Positions 8,063 to 16,555 of a stretch of DNA of 63,131 nt are shown piece after piece (positions within the stretch are counted from its first letter, which is position 1; every line of letters begins with the position of its first letter). The position numbers were made by a program, and so were the translations under genes. The notes below the pieces were generated by a model. It was given only the letters and a program-made list of their open reading frames with translations. It searched no databases and was not told the origin of the DNA. Origin of the DNA: Arthrobacter sp. ov407 (GTDB lineage Bacteria > Actinomycetota > Actinomycetes > Actinomycetales > Micrococcaceae); NCBI RefSeq assembly GCF_900102895.1, contig NZ_FNGD01000019.1, positions 1 to 63,131 on the forward strand, in the 5' to 3' direction.

Positions 8063-9343
8063 ATGTCCTCTCGAAAAGCGATCTCCAGGCTTGCCGGCAT
8101 TGGCAGCCTTTCCACGGCTGTCCTGCTGGCCGCCACCGGCTGCGGGGCTGGGGGCCCAGCAGCCGCCCCAGGCAACGCCACCTCGGCCGTCACCGTCCTC
8201 GTCGAGGCCGGTGGCCACGCCGAACTCGCCGGAGTGGCAGAAAAGTGCAAGGCCGAAACCGGCCTTGAAACAACCTTCGTTGAACTGCCCTACGACGGGC
8301 TCTTCAATCGGCTTTCCAGCGAATTCTCCTCCGGAAGCGTCTCCTTTGACGTCGCAGCCCTGGACTCCGTCTGGCTGCCGAACTTCAAAGATGCTGTCCA
8401 GCCGATCGACGAGCTGTTCACCGCCGAGGCCAAGAAAGACATCTTTCCGGCCCTCGTGAAGGAAGCCCAGGTGGACGGGCACTTCATCGGCATGCCGGCC
8501 TGGACGAACTCCGAAATCATCCTGTACCGCAAGGACCTGTTTGAGGACGCCAAGAACAAGGCGGACTTCAAGGCCAAGTACGGGTACGACCTCGCCGCGC
8601 CCACCACGTGGAAGCAGTACAAAGAGATATCCGAATTCTTCACGAAGGACGGAATGTACGGCACCGATGTCAAGGGCGCCGTGGAGACCGAATGGATGGC
8701 GCACGTGCTCCAGGCGGGCTCGCCGATGGTTCTTGATGCCAACAACAACGTCATCATCGACAACGCCGCCCACAAGGAAGCCCTCGACTTCTACACCAGC
8801 CTGGTCAAGTCCGCCCCGACAGGCGCGGCCCAGGTGGACTGGGCAGCGGCACAGAACCTGTTCAACCAGGGCAAGACGGCGATGACCCGGTTCTGGGCCC
8901 ACGCCTACCGCCAGATCCCCAAGGATGCTCCTGTATTCGGGAAGGTGGGCACCGCGGCCATGATCGGCGGATCCGCCGGGGTCGCCGGCATCCCCGGTCC
9001 TTGGTACCTCTCCGTCCCGAAGGCCACCAAGAACGCCGAGAACGCCAAGAAGTTCATCAAGTGCGCCTACGACCACAACGACCTCGGGATCGAGTCCACC
9101 CTGGGCCTCGCCGCGCGCATGTCGGCCTTCGAGAAGTACCAGGACAAGCCCGGCTACGAAAGCTTCAAGCCCCTGATCCAGACCCTGAGCGCCGACGCCA
9201 CGGCCACCCGCCCCTCCACCGCGAAGTGGCAGCAGATCGTTGACACCGTACTGGTGCCGACGCTGCAGAAGGCAGTTGCCGGTGGGGACACCGCCGCGCT
9301 GCTCGCCGAGGCCAAGAAAAAGGTCCAGGACCTGATCAAGTAA
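8063..9343 (+). CDS. ABC transporter sugar-binding lipoprotein (fructan/DFA importer)
   Basis: A 426-residue family 1 extracellular solute-binding protein anchored to the outer face of the membrane. A signal peptide with charged start (MSSRKAISR), hydrophobic core and lipobox-like LLAATGC places the lipidated cysteine at residue 27. The start at 8063 has AGAAAGGGAG upstream and puts the signal peptide at the terminus; the longer ORF from 7949 would begin inside the promoter. First gene of an operon with two permeases, a GH91 enzyme, LacI, fructokinase and GH32, so its ligand is probably DFA, inulobiose or a short fructan. Confidence 0.9.
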   Translation: MSSRKAISRLAGIGSLSTAVLLAATGCGAGGPAAAPGNATSAVTVLVEAGGHAELAGVAEKCKAETGLETTFVELPYDGLFNRLSSEFSSGSVSFDVAALDSVWLPNFKDAVQPIDELFTAEAKKDIFPALVKEAQVDGHFIGMPAWTNSEIILYRKDLFEDAKNKADFKAKYGYDLAAPTTWKQYKEISEFFTKDGMYGTDVKGAVETEWMAHVLQAGSPMVLDANNNVIIDNAAHKEALDFYTSLVKSAPTGAAQVDWAAAQNLFNQGKTAMTRFWAHAYRQIPKDAPVFGKVGTAAMIGGSAGVAGIPGPWYLSVPKATKNAENAKKFIKCAYDHNDLGIESTLGLAARMSAFEKYQDKPGYESFKPLIQTLSADATATRPSTAKWQQIVDTVLVPTLQKAVAGGDTAALLAEAKKKVQDLIK

Positions 9344-9346
9344 GCC

Positions 9347-9388
9347 CTTCGTGGCCGGCGCCCGCCTGGAGCGGTGCCGGCCACGAAG
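9347..9388 (+). other. Strong intercistronic hairpin after the binding-protein gene
   Basis: CTTCGTGGCCGGC (9347-9359) pairs perfectly with GCCGGCCACGAAG (9376-9388), and an inner CCGC/GCGG stem extends it. It starts three bases after the stop codon and has no T-run, so it is not a classical terminator. Inference: it protects the upstream mRNA or attenuates transcription so that binding protein exceeds permease. Confidence 0.75.
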
Positions 9389-9422
9389 ATCCACCAAGTG
9401 TCACCGAACAAAAGAGACTCCC

Positions 9423-10310
9423 GTGCGTATCCCTGATCGCCGCTTCGCGCTTCTCCTGATGGCCCCGGCAGCCGTGTTCCTCGCCGTGTTTGTCGCCTAC
9501 CCACTGGTCCGGCTCGTCACCGACAGCTTCTTCAAGATTTCCCCGATCGTGGGCGGTTCCCGGGAATTCATCGGCCTCGCGAACTATGCCGAGGCGTTCT
9601 CCTCCGAGGCATTCACGTCCGCCGGATGGCGGACCCTTGCCTACACACTGATCGTCGTCAGCCTTGAATTCGCTCTCGGCCTGGGCATGGCCCTGCTGTT
9701 CACCATGCTGGGCAAGCAGTCGCAGGTCTGGCGTACGTTCTTCCTCTACCCGCTCATGATCGCCCCGATTGTGGCCGGCCTGCTGTGGAAGTTCCTCATG
9801 ATCGATAACTTCGGGCTCGTGGGAACCCTGCTGCACCAGGCAGGAATCCTGTCCGACCCGAACCAGATCGGTTGGCTGTCTGATCCCTCGATCGTCCTCT
9901 TCTCCGTCGCGATTCCGGACATCTGGCTGACGACGTCGTTCATGTGCCTGGTGCTCTTCGCCGGCCTCCAGAACATCCCCGGGGACCTGATCGAGGCGGC
10001 GCGGCTCGACGGCGCCAAGGCACCGTCGCTGCTGTTCCGGATCATCCTGCCGCTGCTGCGGCCCGTGATCGCCGTGGCGCTGGTGGTCCGCGGGATCGAC
10101 GCCGCCCGGGCCTTCGATACCATCCTCATCCAAACTAACGGCGGGCCCGACTCCGCCTCCGAGACCATGAGCCTGCTGATCTACCGGACCATGATTCGCT
10201 TCGGCGATCCCGGCCTGGCTAGCGCCATGGGCACCATCTACCTGATCGCCATGCTTGCCGTCGCCTTCGTGGCCGTGACAACCATCTGGCGACCCGGAAA
10301 GGACAGCTGA
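9423..10310 (+). CDS. ABC sugar permease, first subunit (MalF/UgpA type)
   Basis: About 295 residues with six predicted membrane segments and a binding-protein-dependent transport domain. The EAA loop that contacts the ATPase reads DLIEAARLDGAKAPSLLFRI. GTG 9423 (MRIPDRR) was chosen because it gives a short cytoplasmic start before the first membrane helix; the ORF extends upstream into the hairpin region without membrane sequence. The stop overlaps the next start by one base. It forms the membrane channel together with the next gene. Confidence 0.88.
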   Translation: MRIPDRRFALLLMAPAAVFLAVFVAYPLVRLVTDSFFKISPIVGGSREFIGLANYAEAFSSEAFTSAGWRTLAYTLIVVSLEFALGLGMALLFTMLGKQSQVWRTFFLYPLMIAPIVAGLLWKFLMIDNFGLVGTLLHQAGILSDPNQIGWLSDPSIVLFSVAIPDIWLTTSFMCLVLFAGLQNIPGDLIEAARLDGAKAPSLLFRIILPLLRPVIAVALVVRGIDAARAFDTILIQTNGGPDSASETMSLLIYRTMIRFGDPGLASAMGTIYLIAMLAVAFVAVTTIWRPGKDS

Positions 10311-11299
10311 TGAGCGCCCAATCCACCACCAAGCCCGACGCCGGCCAGCCGGCAACGGACTACCGCCCCCGTCACTCGGGTTTCGTCTCCGCCGCGTCCC
10401 ATCTTGGTACCGCCGGGCAGCCCGCGCCGGAACTCACCCGGAAACGCCGGAGCCGGAACAGGGAAGGTCTCGAAGCCGGCAGGCGCAGCACCCGGACGCT
10501 GCTGTGGATCATCCTCGCCGCAGCCCTTGTGGTCTACGGGTTCCCGTTCGTGTACCTGGTCCTGACCTCCTTCAAGACCCCGATCGACACGATCGCCGTC
10601 CCGCCCACCATCCTGCCCAGGGAGTGGACGCTGGAGAACTACACGTCGGCCCTCGGCCGCAGCGGTGTGCTTGCGTCCATGATCAACAGCGTCCAGACGG
10701 CGGTGATCAGCACCCTGCTCTCGCTGGTCCTCGCAGTCCCGGCCGCCTACGGCATCACCCGGTACAAGACTCCCAGCGGGCAGGTCTTCATCATGGCCGC
10801 CCTGGTCACCCGGATGGTCCCGCCGGTCGCCATCGGCATTCCGTTGGCGTCCATGATGGCCTCCGCGGGCCTGGCGGACACGCCGATTGCCCTGGCGATC
10901 GCGCACACCACGATTTCGCTGCCGCTCTCCATTTGGCTTATGGCCAGCTTCTTCGAGGCCGTGCCCAGGGATCTCGAGGAGGCAGCCACGGTCGACGGCT
11001 GCAGCCGGCTCGGCGCCCTCTGGCGGGTGGTGATCCCGGTGGTCTCCGGCGGCATCGCGGTCACCGCGATCTTCGCCTTCCTCGCGTCCTGGAACGAGTT
11101 CCTCTTCGCCCTCTTGATGACCGCGGTCCGCTCGCAGACCACACCGGTGGTCATCGCCAACTTCCAGACCCAGTTCGGACTGGACTGGGGATCCATGACC
11201 GCACTGGCGGCCGTGTTCTCGATCCCCGTCATCCTTCTCACTCTTCTCTTGCAGCGCAAGATCGTCGCAGGCATGACGCTCGGCGCCGTCAAGGGCTGA
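10310..11299 (+). CDS. ABC sugar permease, second subunit (MalG/UgpE type)
   Basis: A 329-residue inner-membrane protein of carbohydrate ABC importers. A cytoplasmic N-terminal tail of about 60 residues, longer than usual and rich in charge, precedes six membrane segments. The EAA loop is DLEEAATVDGCSRLGALWRV. The start codon overlaps the preceding stop (TGATG), so translation is coupled. No ATPase gene is present in the operon; a shared MsiK-type ATPase encoded elsewhere would energise it, as in related actinobacteria. Confidence 0.9.
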   Translation: MSAQSTTKPDAGQPATDYRPRHSGFVSAASHLGTAGQPAPELTRKRRSRNREGLEAGRRSTRTLLWIILAAALVVYGFPFVYLVLTSFKTPIDTIAVPPTILPREWTLENYTSALGRSGVLASMINSVQTAVISTLLSLVLAVPAAYGITRYKTPSGQVFIMAALVTRMVPPVAIGIPLASMMASAGLADTPIALAIAHTTISLPLSIWLMASFFEAVPRDLEEAATVDGCSRLGALWRVVIPVVSGGIAVTAIFAFLASWNEFLFALLMTAVRSQTTPVVIANFQTQFGLDWGSMTALAAVFSIPVILLTLLLQRKIVAGMTLGAVKG

Positions 11300-11326
11300 G
11301 AAACCACAGCACAAAGGGAAGATCCT

Positions 11327-12760
11327 ATGTCAAGCAACAACTGCTACGACGTGACTACGTGGCCCGTCGGCAATCCGTCCGAGGACGTCGGTGAAGTAAT
11401 CAACAGCATCATCGCCGACATCAAGGACCGGCAGACGGTCACCGATGCGAACAATGGAGGAAAGCCGGGCGCGGTGATCTACATTCCGCCCGGGGACTAC
11501 CACCTTCGTACGCAGGTGGTGATCGACGTCAGCTTCCTCAGGATCCATGGCTCGGGACACGGCTTTACGTCATCGAGCATCCGGTTCAACGTTCCCGAAG
11601 ACGAATGGCCCGACTTGCATGAGCTGTGGCCCGGAGGGAGTCGCATTCTCGTCGACATTCCCCTCGGCGGAGACGGGGAGGAATCCAAGGGAGCCGCCTT
11701 CTACGTTGAGCGAAGCGGGAGCCCGCGGATCAGCTCGGTCGAGTTCTCCAACTTCTGCATCGACGGGTTGCACTTCAACTCGGATGGCTCGGGGATGCAT
11801 CCGGAGAACACCTACGTCAACGGCAAGACCGGTATCTATGTCGCGAACGCCAATGACTCATTCCGCGTAACCGGCATGGGGTTTGTCTACCTTGAGAACG
11901 CTCTCACTATCTACAACGCAGACGCGCTTTCCGTTCACGACAACTTCATCGCTGAATGCGGAAGCTGCATCGAGCTGCGCGGGTGGGGACAGGCATCAAA
12001 GATCACCGACAACTTGGTCGGAGCAGGCTTCAAGGGTCACTCGATCTACGCCGAGAACCATGGCGGGCTCCTGATAACCGCGAACAACGTCTTCCCCCGT
12101 GGTGCGAGCAGCGTCCATCTCGACGGCGTCACGCGTTCAAGCGTCACCAACAACCGTTTGCATTCGTTCTACCCTGGGATGCTGATTCTCGCAGCGAATA
12201 GTTCGGAGAACCTCGTGGCCACGAATCACTTCTTGCGTGACCATGAGCCCTGGACGCCCTTCCTGGGAGTCGACAACGGACTGAACGACCTCTACGGACT
12301 TCTCTGTGTCAGCGGCAGCAACAACTCTGTCGTCGGCAACCACTTCTCCCAGATCATCGACTCACAGAGCATCCGGCCGACAGGTGCGACGCCTGTCATC
12401 ATCCGGCTGATGGCGGGGGTTGGCAACTTCGTCTCCAACAACCACGTGGTGGCGATGGACGTTCACTCCAAGTCAAGTGACTCCTGCTTCTCGGCTCAGG
12501 TGGACGCTCTGTTGACGACCGAGGCTTCGGATGGCCTTGCCGTTACGGCCGTCATGGTCGATTCCGAATCAGCTCGGAACACGATCCTTGACTCCGGAAG
12601 TGACGCCCAAGTTATCGCAGATAGGGCTGCTAACGCCTTTAGGGCCACACCCACGGTCGGTTTCCAGGCGGCACAGGCACTTGTGGCCCAGCAACCCGCT
12701 GGCCGGAGCACGGGCTCTGGGACGAAAAAGCCGCGCGTAGAATCAGCAACAAGACCATGA
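11327..12760 (+). CDS. GH91 right-handed beta-helix enzyme: difructose-anhydride hydrolase or inulin fructotransferase
   Basis: A 477-residue protein recognised as GH91 from its start (NNCYDVTTWPVGNPSEDVGEV), the GAVIYIPPGDY strand and many short Asn/Gly-rich beta-helix coils. GH91 contains inulin fructotransferases (inulin to DFA I or DFA III) and intracellular DFA III hydrolase (DFA III to inulobiose). As I recall, the catalytic pair is Asp and Glu 11 residues apart; here Asp205 (VHDNF) and Glu216 (SCIELRG) fit. There is no signal peptide, and none can be added because the preceding permease stop is in the same frame 28 bases upstream. This favours a cytoplasmic DFA hydrolase. The last 35 residues are low-complexity and probably disordered. 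Confidence 0.8.
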   Translation: MSSNNCYDVTTWPVGNPSEDVGEVINSIIADIKDRQTVTDANNGGKPGAVIYIPPGDYHLRTQVVIDVSFLRIHGSGHGFTSSSIRFNVPEDEWPDLHELWPGGSRILVDIPLGGDGEESKGAAFYVERSGSPRISSVEFSNFCIDGLHFNSDGSGMHPENTYVNGKTGIYVANANDSFRVTGMGFVYLENALTIYNADALSVHDNFIAECGSCIELRGWGQASKITDNLVGAGFKGHSIYAENHGGLLITANNVFPRGASSVHLDGVTRSSVTNNRLHSFYPGMLILAANSSENLVATNHFLRDHEPWTPFLGVDNGLNDLYGLLCVSGSNNSVVGNHFSQIIDSQSIRPTGATPVIIRLMAGVGNFVSNNHVVAMDVHSKSSDSCFSAQVDALLTTEASDGLAVTAVMVDSESARNTILDSGSDAQVIADRAANAFRATPTVGFQAAQALVAQQPAGRSTGSGTKKPRVESATRP

Positions 12761-12775
12761 GGACGTGGGAGATCA

Positions 12776-13870
12776 ATGACTAACAAAGCAATCGGCATCA
12801 AGGACGTAGCAGCCGCCGCCGGTGTTTCTGTCACCACGGTCTCCCACGTTCTCAACGACGTGGCCTACGCCCGCGTCGGCACCGAGACCAGGGAACGGGT
12901 CCAGGAGGTCGCCCGGCGGCTGGGGTACGGGCCCAACCGGCTGGCGCAGGCACTGCGGACACAGCGCTCCGGGATGATCGGGTTCATCAGCGAGGAAATC
13001 GCCACCACGCCGCATGCCGGCAGGATCATCCTGGGCGCCGAAGAGACCGCCCGGGCCCACGGGTACAACATCATGATCATCAACGCCGCAAGCACCGGCT
13101 CCGTGGACACCCGCGAACAGGATGTTGCGGCGTTGCTGGACCGCCAGGTGGACGGCGTCCTCTACGCCACGATGTACCACCGCAAACTCAGCGTCCCCAA
13201 GAACCTGACAGGCCTTCCCGCCGTGCTGGTCGACTCCGAGGACATCAGCCAGGCCGTTTGTTCGGTGATTCCGGACGAAGAAGGTGGGGCGCGGGCCGCC
13301 GTCCAGACACTGATCGACGCCGGACACACCCGGATCGGCATGATCAACAACACCGACGACGTTCCCGCCACCCACTCACGCCTGACTGCCTTCAAGAAGA
13401 CCCTCGCCGACGCCGGTCTGCCGTTCCACCCGGAGCTGGTCCAGTCCGAGCACTCGGAAGTGATCGGCGGATACGAGGCAGCGGTGCGGCTCCTCAGCCC
13501 CGGGAGCCGGCCGACTGCCGTGTTCTGCTACAACGACCGGATGGCCATGGGCGCCTACCGTGCGGCCGGCGAGCTCGGACTGCACATCCCGGCGGATCTC
13601 TCGATCGTCGGGTTCGACAACCAGCAACTCATCGCAGAAAATCTCTACCCTGGGCTGACCACAGTGGCCTTGCCCCACTATGAAATGGGGGCCTGGGCCA
13701 CCAGGAATCTCATCGCCGCGATCGAAGGCAAGACAGACCTGACCCTGTTCGCCGCCCACCCGACCGTTCTTCCCTGTCCCATGGTTCTTCGCGATTCCGT
13801 CGCCTCCCCAAAACCTAAGGGCGCTTCGAGTAGAGCAGCACCGGACTCAGCTACACGCGCCAACGCCTGA
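12776..13870 (+). CDS. LacI-family transcriptional regulator of the fructan/DFA operon
   Basis: A 364-residue repressor with an N-terminal helix-turn-helix (IKDVAAAAGVSVTTVSHVLN) including the hinge region, followed by a periplasmic-binding-protein-like sugar-sensing domain ending VGFDNQQLIAENLYPGLTTV. The start at 12776 has GGGAG upstream. It is embedded between the GH91 and fructokinase genes on the same strand, so it should be co-transcribed and autoregulated. The palindrome at 7989-8005 is its likely operator. The inducer is inferred to be fructose, inulobiose or DFA. The last 25 residues are a low-complexity tail. Confidence 0.9.
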   Translation: MTNKAIGIKDVAAAAGVSVTTVSHVLNDVAYARVGTETRERVQEVARRLGYGPNRLAQALRTQRSGMIGFISEEIATTPHAGRIILGAEETARAHGYNIMIINAASTGSVDTREQDVAALLDRQVDGVLYATMYHRKLSVPKNLTGLPAVLVDSEDISQAVCSVIPDEEGGARAAVQTLIDAGHTRIGMINNTDDVPATHSRLTAFKKTLADAGLPFHPELVQSEHSEVIGGYEAAVRLLSPGSRPTAVFCYNDRMAMGAYRAAGELGLHIPADLSIVGFDNQQLIAENLYPGLTTVALPHYEMGAWATRNLIAAIEGKTDLTLFAAHPTVLPCPMVLRDSVASPKPKGASSRAAPDSATRANA

Positions 13871-13876
13871 CCTCGA

Positions 13877-13898
13877 GCGCGTCCAATAGAGGACGCGC
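13877..13898 (+). other. Intercistronic hairpin after lacI-type gene
   Basis: GCGCGTCC (13877-13884) pairs perfectly with GGACGCGC (13891-13898) around a 6-base loop, seven bases after the regulator stop codon. No T-run follows, so it is more likely an mRNA-processing or partial-attenuation element than a full terminator. The fructokinase gene begins 22 bases later with its own AAGGA. Confidence 0.55.
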
Positions 13899-13920
13899 CC
13901 AACCTTCCAAGGACCACAAA

Positions 13921-14856
13921 ATGCGCAGCACCCCAGTTCCCCCCTGCCCTGAAACGGATGTCGTCGTCGTCGGGGAATCCCTCATCGACATCATCGAGAC
14001 CCCTGGCGGTGCCGCCGAATTTCCCGGCGGATCCGGCATGAATGTCGCCTACGGGCTGGGCCGGCTCGGGGTCAACACCGCGTTGCTCACCGCTTTGGGG
14101 CCGGACGAGCACGGTAGGCGCATCCACGAGCACCTGGCCGCCGCCGGGGTCCGGATCATGCCTGGTGCGGAACGGCTGCCCCGCACCTCCCGGGCCACCG
14201 CCGTCCTGGACGGGGCAGGCGCCGCACGCTACGACTTCGACCTCGAATGGTCCCTTCCCCGGATCGATCCGACTTTCCTGCCGAAGGCCCTGCACACCGG
14301 CTCGCTGGCCGCGTTCCTGCAGCCGGGCGCCCAACGCGTGCTGAACTTGCTTGAGCTGTTCTACGGTCAGTGCCTTATCACCTATGACCCGAACATCCGC
14401 CCGGCGCTCCTGGGTAGCCATGGGCAGGCCCTGGCCTGGTTTGAGGAATTTGCCGCCATGTCCACTGTTGTGAAACTCAGCGACGAGGACGCCGAATGGC
14501 TCTACCCCGGGCAATCGGCCCCAGAGGTCAGCTCCAGGATCCTGGACCTCGGCGCCGCACTGGCCGTGGTCACCGTGGGAGAAGACGGATCCCACCTGCG
14601 CTCTGCAATTGCCGCGGTGGACATCCCGGCGGCCCCGGCAGCCGTGGTGGACACCGTGGGTGCCGGCGACGCCTACATGGCGTCGCTGATCGCAGGGCTC
14701 ATCAGCGACGCGCCAGCGCGTTTCGACTCCGAGGACCTGGCCCGCCTGGGCGGCACGGCCGCCCGCGCGGCGGCCATCACGGTGGGACGAAGCGGTGCAA
14801 ACCCGCCGTCCAGCGCCGAACTCCTGGCAGCCCTTACCCTGACCCCGACTTCGTGA
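13921..14856 (+). CDS. PfkB-family fructokinase
   Basis: A 311-residue ribokinase-fold kinase, expected to phosphorylate fructose released by the GH32 enzyme. The N-terminal substrate motif is FPGGSGMNVAYGLGRLG. The C-terminal ATP and catalytic motif is DTVGAGDAYMAS, containing the catalytic base Asp. A clear ribosome site (CCAAGGACC) precedes ATG 13921. Context between LacI and GH32 in a fructan operon supports fructokinase; another PfkB sugar kinase specificity cannot be excluded from sequence. Confidence 0.87.
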   Translation: MRSTPVPPCPETDVVVVGESLIDIIETPGGAAEFPGGSGMNVAYGLGRLGVNTALLTALGPDEHGRRIHEHLAAAGVRIMPGAERLPRTSRATAVLDGAGAARYDFDLEWSLPRIDPTFLPKALHTGSLAAFLQPGAQRVLNLLELFYGQCLITYDPNIRPALLGSHGQALAWFEEFAAMSTVVKLSDEDAEWLYPGQSAPEVSSRILDLGAALAVVTVGEDGSHLRSAIAAVDIPAAPAAVVDTVGAGDAYMASLIAGLISDAPARFDSEDLARLGGTAARAAAITVGRSGANPPSSAELLAALTLTPTS

Positions 14857-14866
14857 AAGAACAGCG

Positions 14867-16423
14867 ATGACCGAGACACAGACACTGAGTGGAACTGCCG
14901 TGGACGGCCAGCCCGTGCCCGGCCGACCCGTCCTGCATTACACCGCGAAGAACACCTGGCTGAACGACCCCAACGGGCTCGTCTTTTCGGAGGGGACTTA
15001 CCACCTCTTCTACCAGAACAACCCGCACGGCAACGTCTGGGGCAACATGTCCTGGGGCCACGCAACCTCCCGGAACCTTGTGTCCTGGGCCGAACATCCG
15101 GTCGCCATTGCCGCCGACGCCGATGAGGACGTTTTTTCGGGCAGCATCGTGATCGACACCGCAAACACCTCCGGACTCGGCACCGCTGACGCCCCGCCGT
15201 GGGTGGCGGTCTACACAAGCGCGTACAAGGAGGGCTCACCCCGGGCCGGGACCCAGGCCCAGTCACTGGCCTACAGCGCCGACCAGGGCATGACCTGGAC
15301 GAAGTTCGCGGGTAACCCGGTCCTGAGCCGGTCCACCGCCAACTTCCGCGATCCCAAGGTCTTTTGGTACGACGGCGACCGCGGAGGGTACTGGGTCATG
15401 GTCGCGGTCGAAGCCCACGACCACACCGTCCTCCTGTACCGCTCCGGCAACCTCCGGGAGTGGGAATACCTGAGCGAGTTCGGCCCGGCCCACGCCACCG
15501 GAGGGGAATGGGAATGCCCGGACCTCTTTGCCCTGCCCGTGGACGGCAACGCCGGCATGGTCAAGTGGGTCCTGACGGTCAATATCAATCCGGGCGCCGT
15601 CGCCGGCGGCTCAGGCGGCCAGTACTTCATCGGCGAGTTCGACGGCGTTCGCTTCACCGCGGATCACCTCCTGGCTGCCGCGCCAGCCCCGGGCGCTTCG
15701 GCGCCGACACTGCGCGACTACCAGTGGCTCGACTGGGGAAGGGATTACTACGCGGCAGTGTCCTTCAGCAACGCCCCGGACAACCGGCGCATCGTGATCG
15801 GTTGGATGAGCAACTGGGACTATGCAAACCAGACGCCCACCGGCCCCTGGCGGTCAGCGATGTCGCTCGCACGGGAACTGAGCCTGGCCATGGTCGGCGG
15901 CCGGCCGCAGCTCATTCAGAAGCCGGTCCTGCCGGACCTGGCGGAGTCCCAGGGCAGGGTCTTTGGACTTGCTACTGCCGTGACGGTGGAGGATTCCTCG
16001 CGCCCCGTGCACAGCTCCTCGTCCGGCGAGGCCCTGATCATCCGGGCGGAATTCCTGGCGGGTACCGCCCGCCGCTTTGGTCTGGACTTCCGCGAAACCG
16101 GGCCCGCCGGCGAGGTCACGGGCCAGACGACGCTGCGTTATGACGCGGCCGGCGGGGACCTGGCAGTGGACCGAACAGGCTCCGGCAACGCGGGCTTCCA
16201 TCCGCTGTTTCCGTCCGTCGAGTCCTGCCCGGTGACCCTTCGCGACGGCGTGCTGGCCCTGGAGATCGTGCTGGATCACTGCTCCGTGGAAGTGTTTGCC
16301 CAGCACGGTGAGAGCACCATTACGGATCTGGTCTTTCCGGCCCCCGGCGGCCGAACCGTCTGCCTCGTGGCGGACGGCGGGGACGTCACCCTGAGCAAAC
16401 TGTCCGTCGTCGCCATCGGTTGA
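14867..16423 (+). CDS. GH32 beta-fructosidase (cytoplasmic)
   Basis: A 518-residue glycoside hydrolase family 32 protein with a five-bladed propeller followed by a beta-sandwich. All three acidic motifs are present: nucleophile Asp34 in WLNDPNG, transition-state Asp162 in FRDP and acid/base Glu216 in EWECPD. WGHATSRNLVSW is also typical. No signal peptide is seen, so it acts inside the cell on imported inulobiose, sucrose or short fructans, giving fructose. It begins ten bases after fructokinase and is the last gene of the operon. A levanase or exo-inulinase specificity is possible. Confidence 0.93.
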   Translation: MTETQTLSGTAVDGQPVPGRPVLHYTAKNTWLNDPNGLVFSEGTYHLFYQNNPHGNVWGNMSWGHATSRNLVSWAEHPVAIAADADEDVFSGSIVIDTANTSGLGTADAPPWVAVYTSAYKEGSPRAGTQAQSLAYSADQGMTWTKFAGNPVLSRSTANFRDPKVFWYDGDRGGYWVMVAVEAHDHTVLLYRSGNLREWEYLSEFGPAHATGGEWECPDLFALPVDGNAGMVKWVLTVNINPGAVAGGSGGQYFIGEFDGVRFTADHLLAAAPAPGASAPTLRDYQWLDWGRDYYAAVSFSNAPDNRRIVIGWMSNWDYANQTPTGPWRSAMSLARELSLAMVGGRPQLIQKPVLPDLAESQGRVFGLATAVTVEDSSRPVHSSSSGEALIIRAEFLAGTARRFGLDFRETGPAGEVTGQTTLRYDAAGGDLAVDRTGSGNAGFHPLFPSVESCPVTLRDGVLALEIVLDHCSVEVFAQHGESTITDLVFPAPGGRTVCLVADGGDVTLSKLSVVAIG

Positions 16424-16555
16424 GGCGCGTCCGGTACCGTCGTGTCGGCGCGGCCTGTGCCGGCGCCGCCGGAACCGGTCATCATGGAGTGGTGGTGCGG
16501 CGGACCCGACGTCCGCCGCACCCCGCCACCAGAGCTGACGCACACAGGAGAACGC

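Noticed and set aside
11327..12760. Annotation as a secreted inulin fructotransferase or pectate lyase
   Set aside because: No signal peptide is possible because of the in-frame upstream stop, and the N-terminal signature is GH91 rather than a pectate lyase.
13877..13898. Hairpin as an operon terminator after lacI
   Set aside because: No T-run follows and the next gene begins 22 bases later on the same strand.
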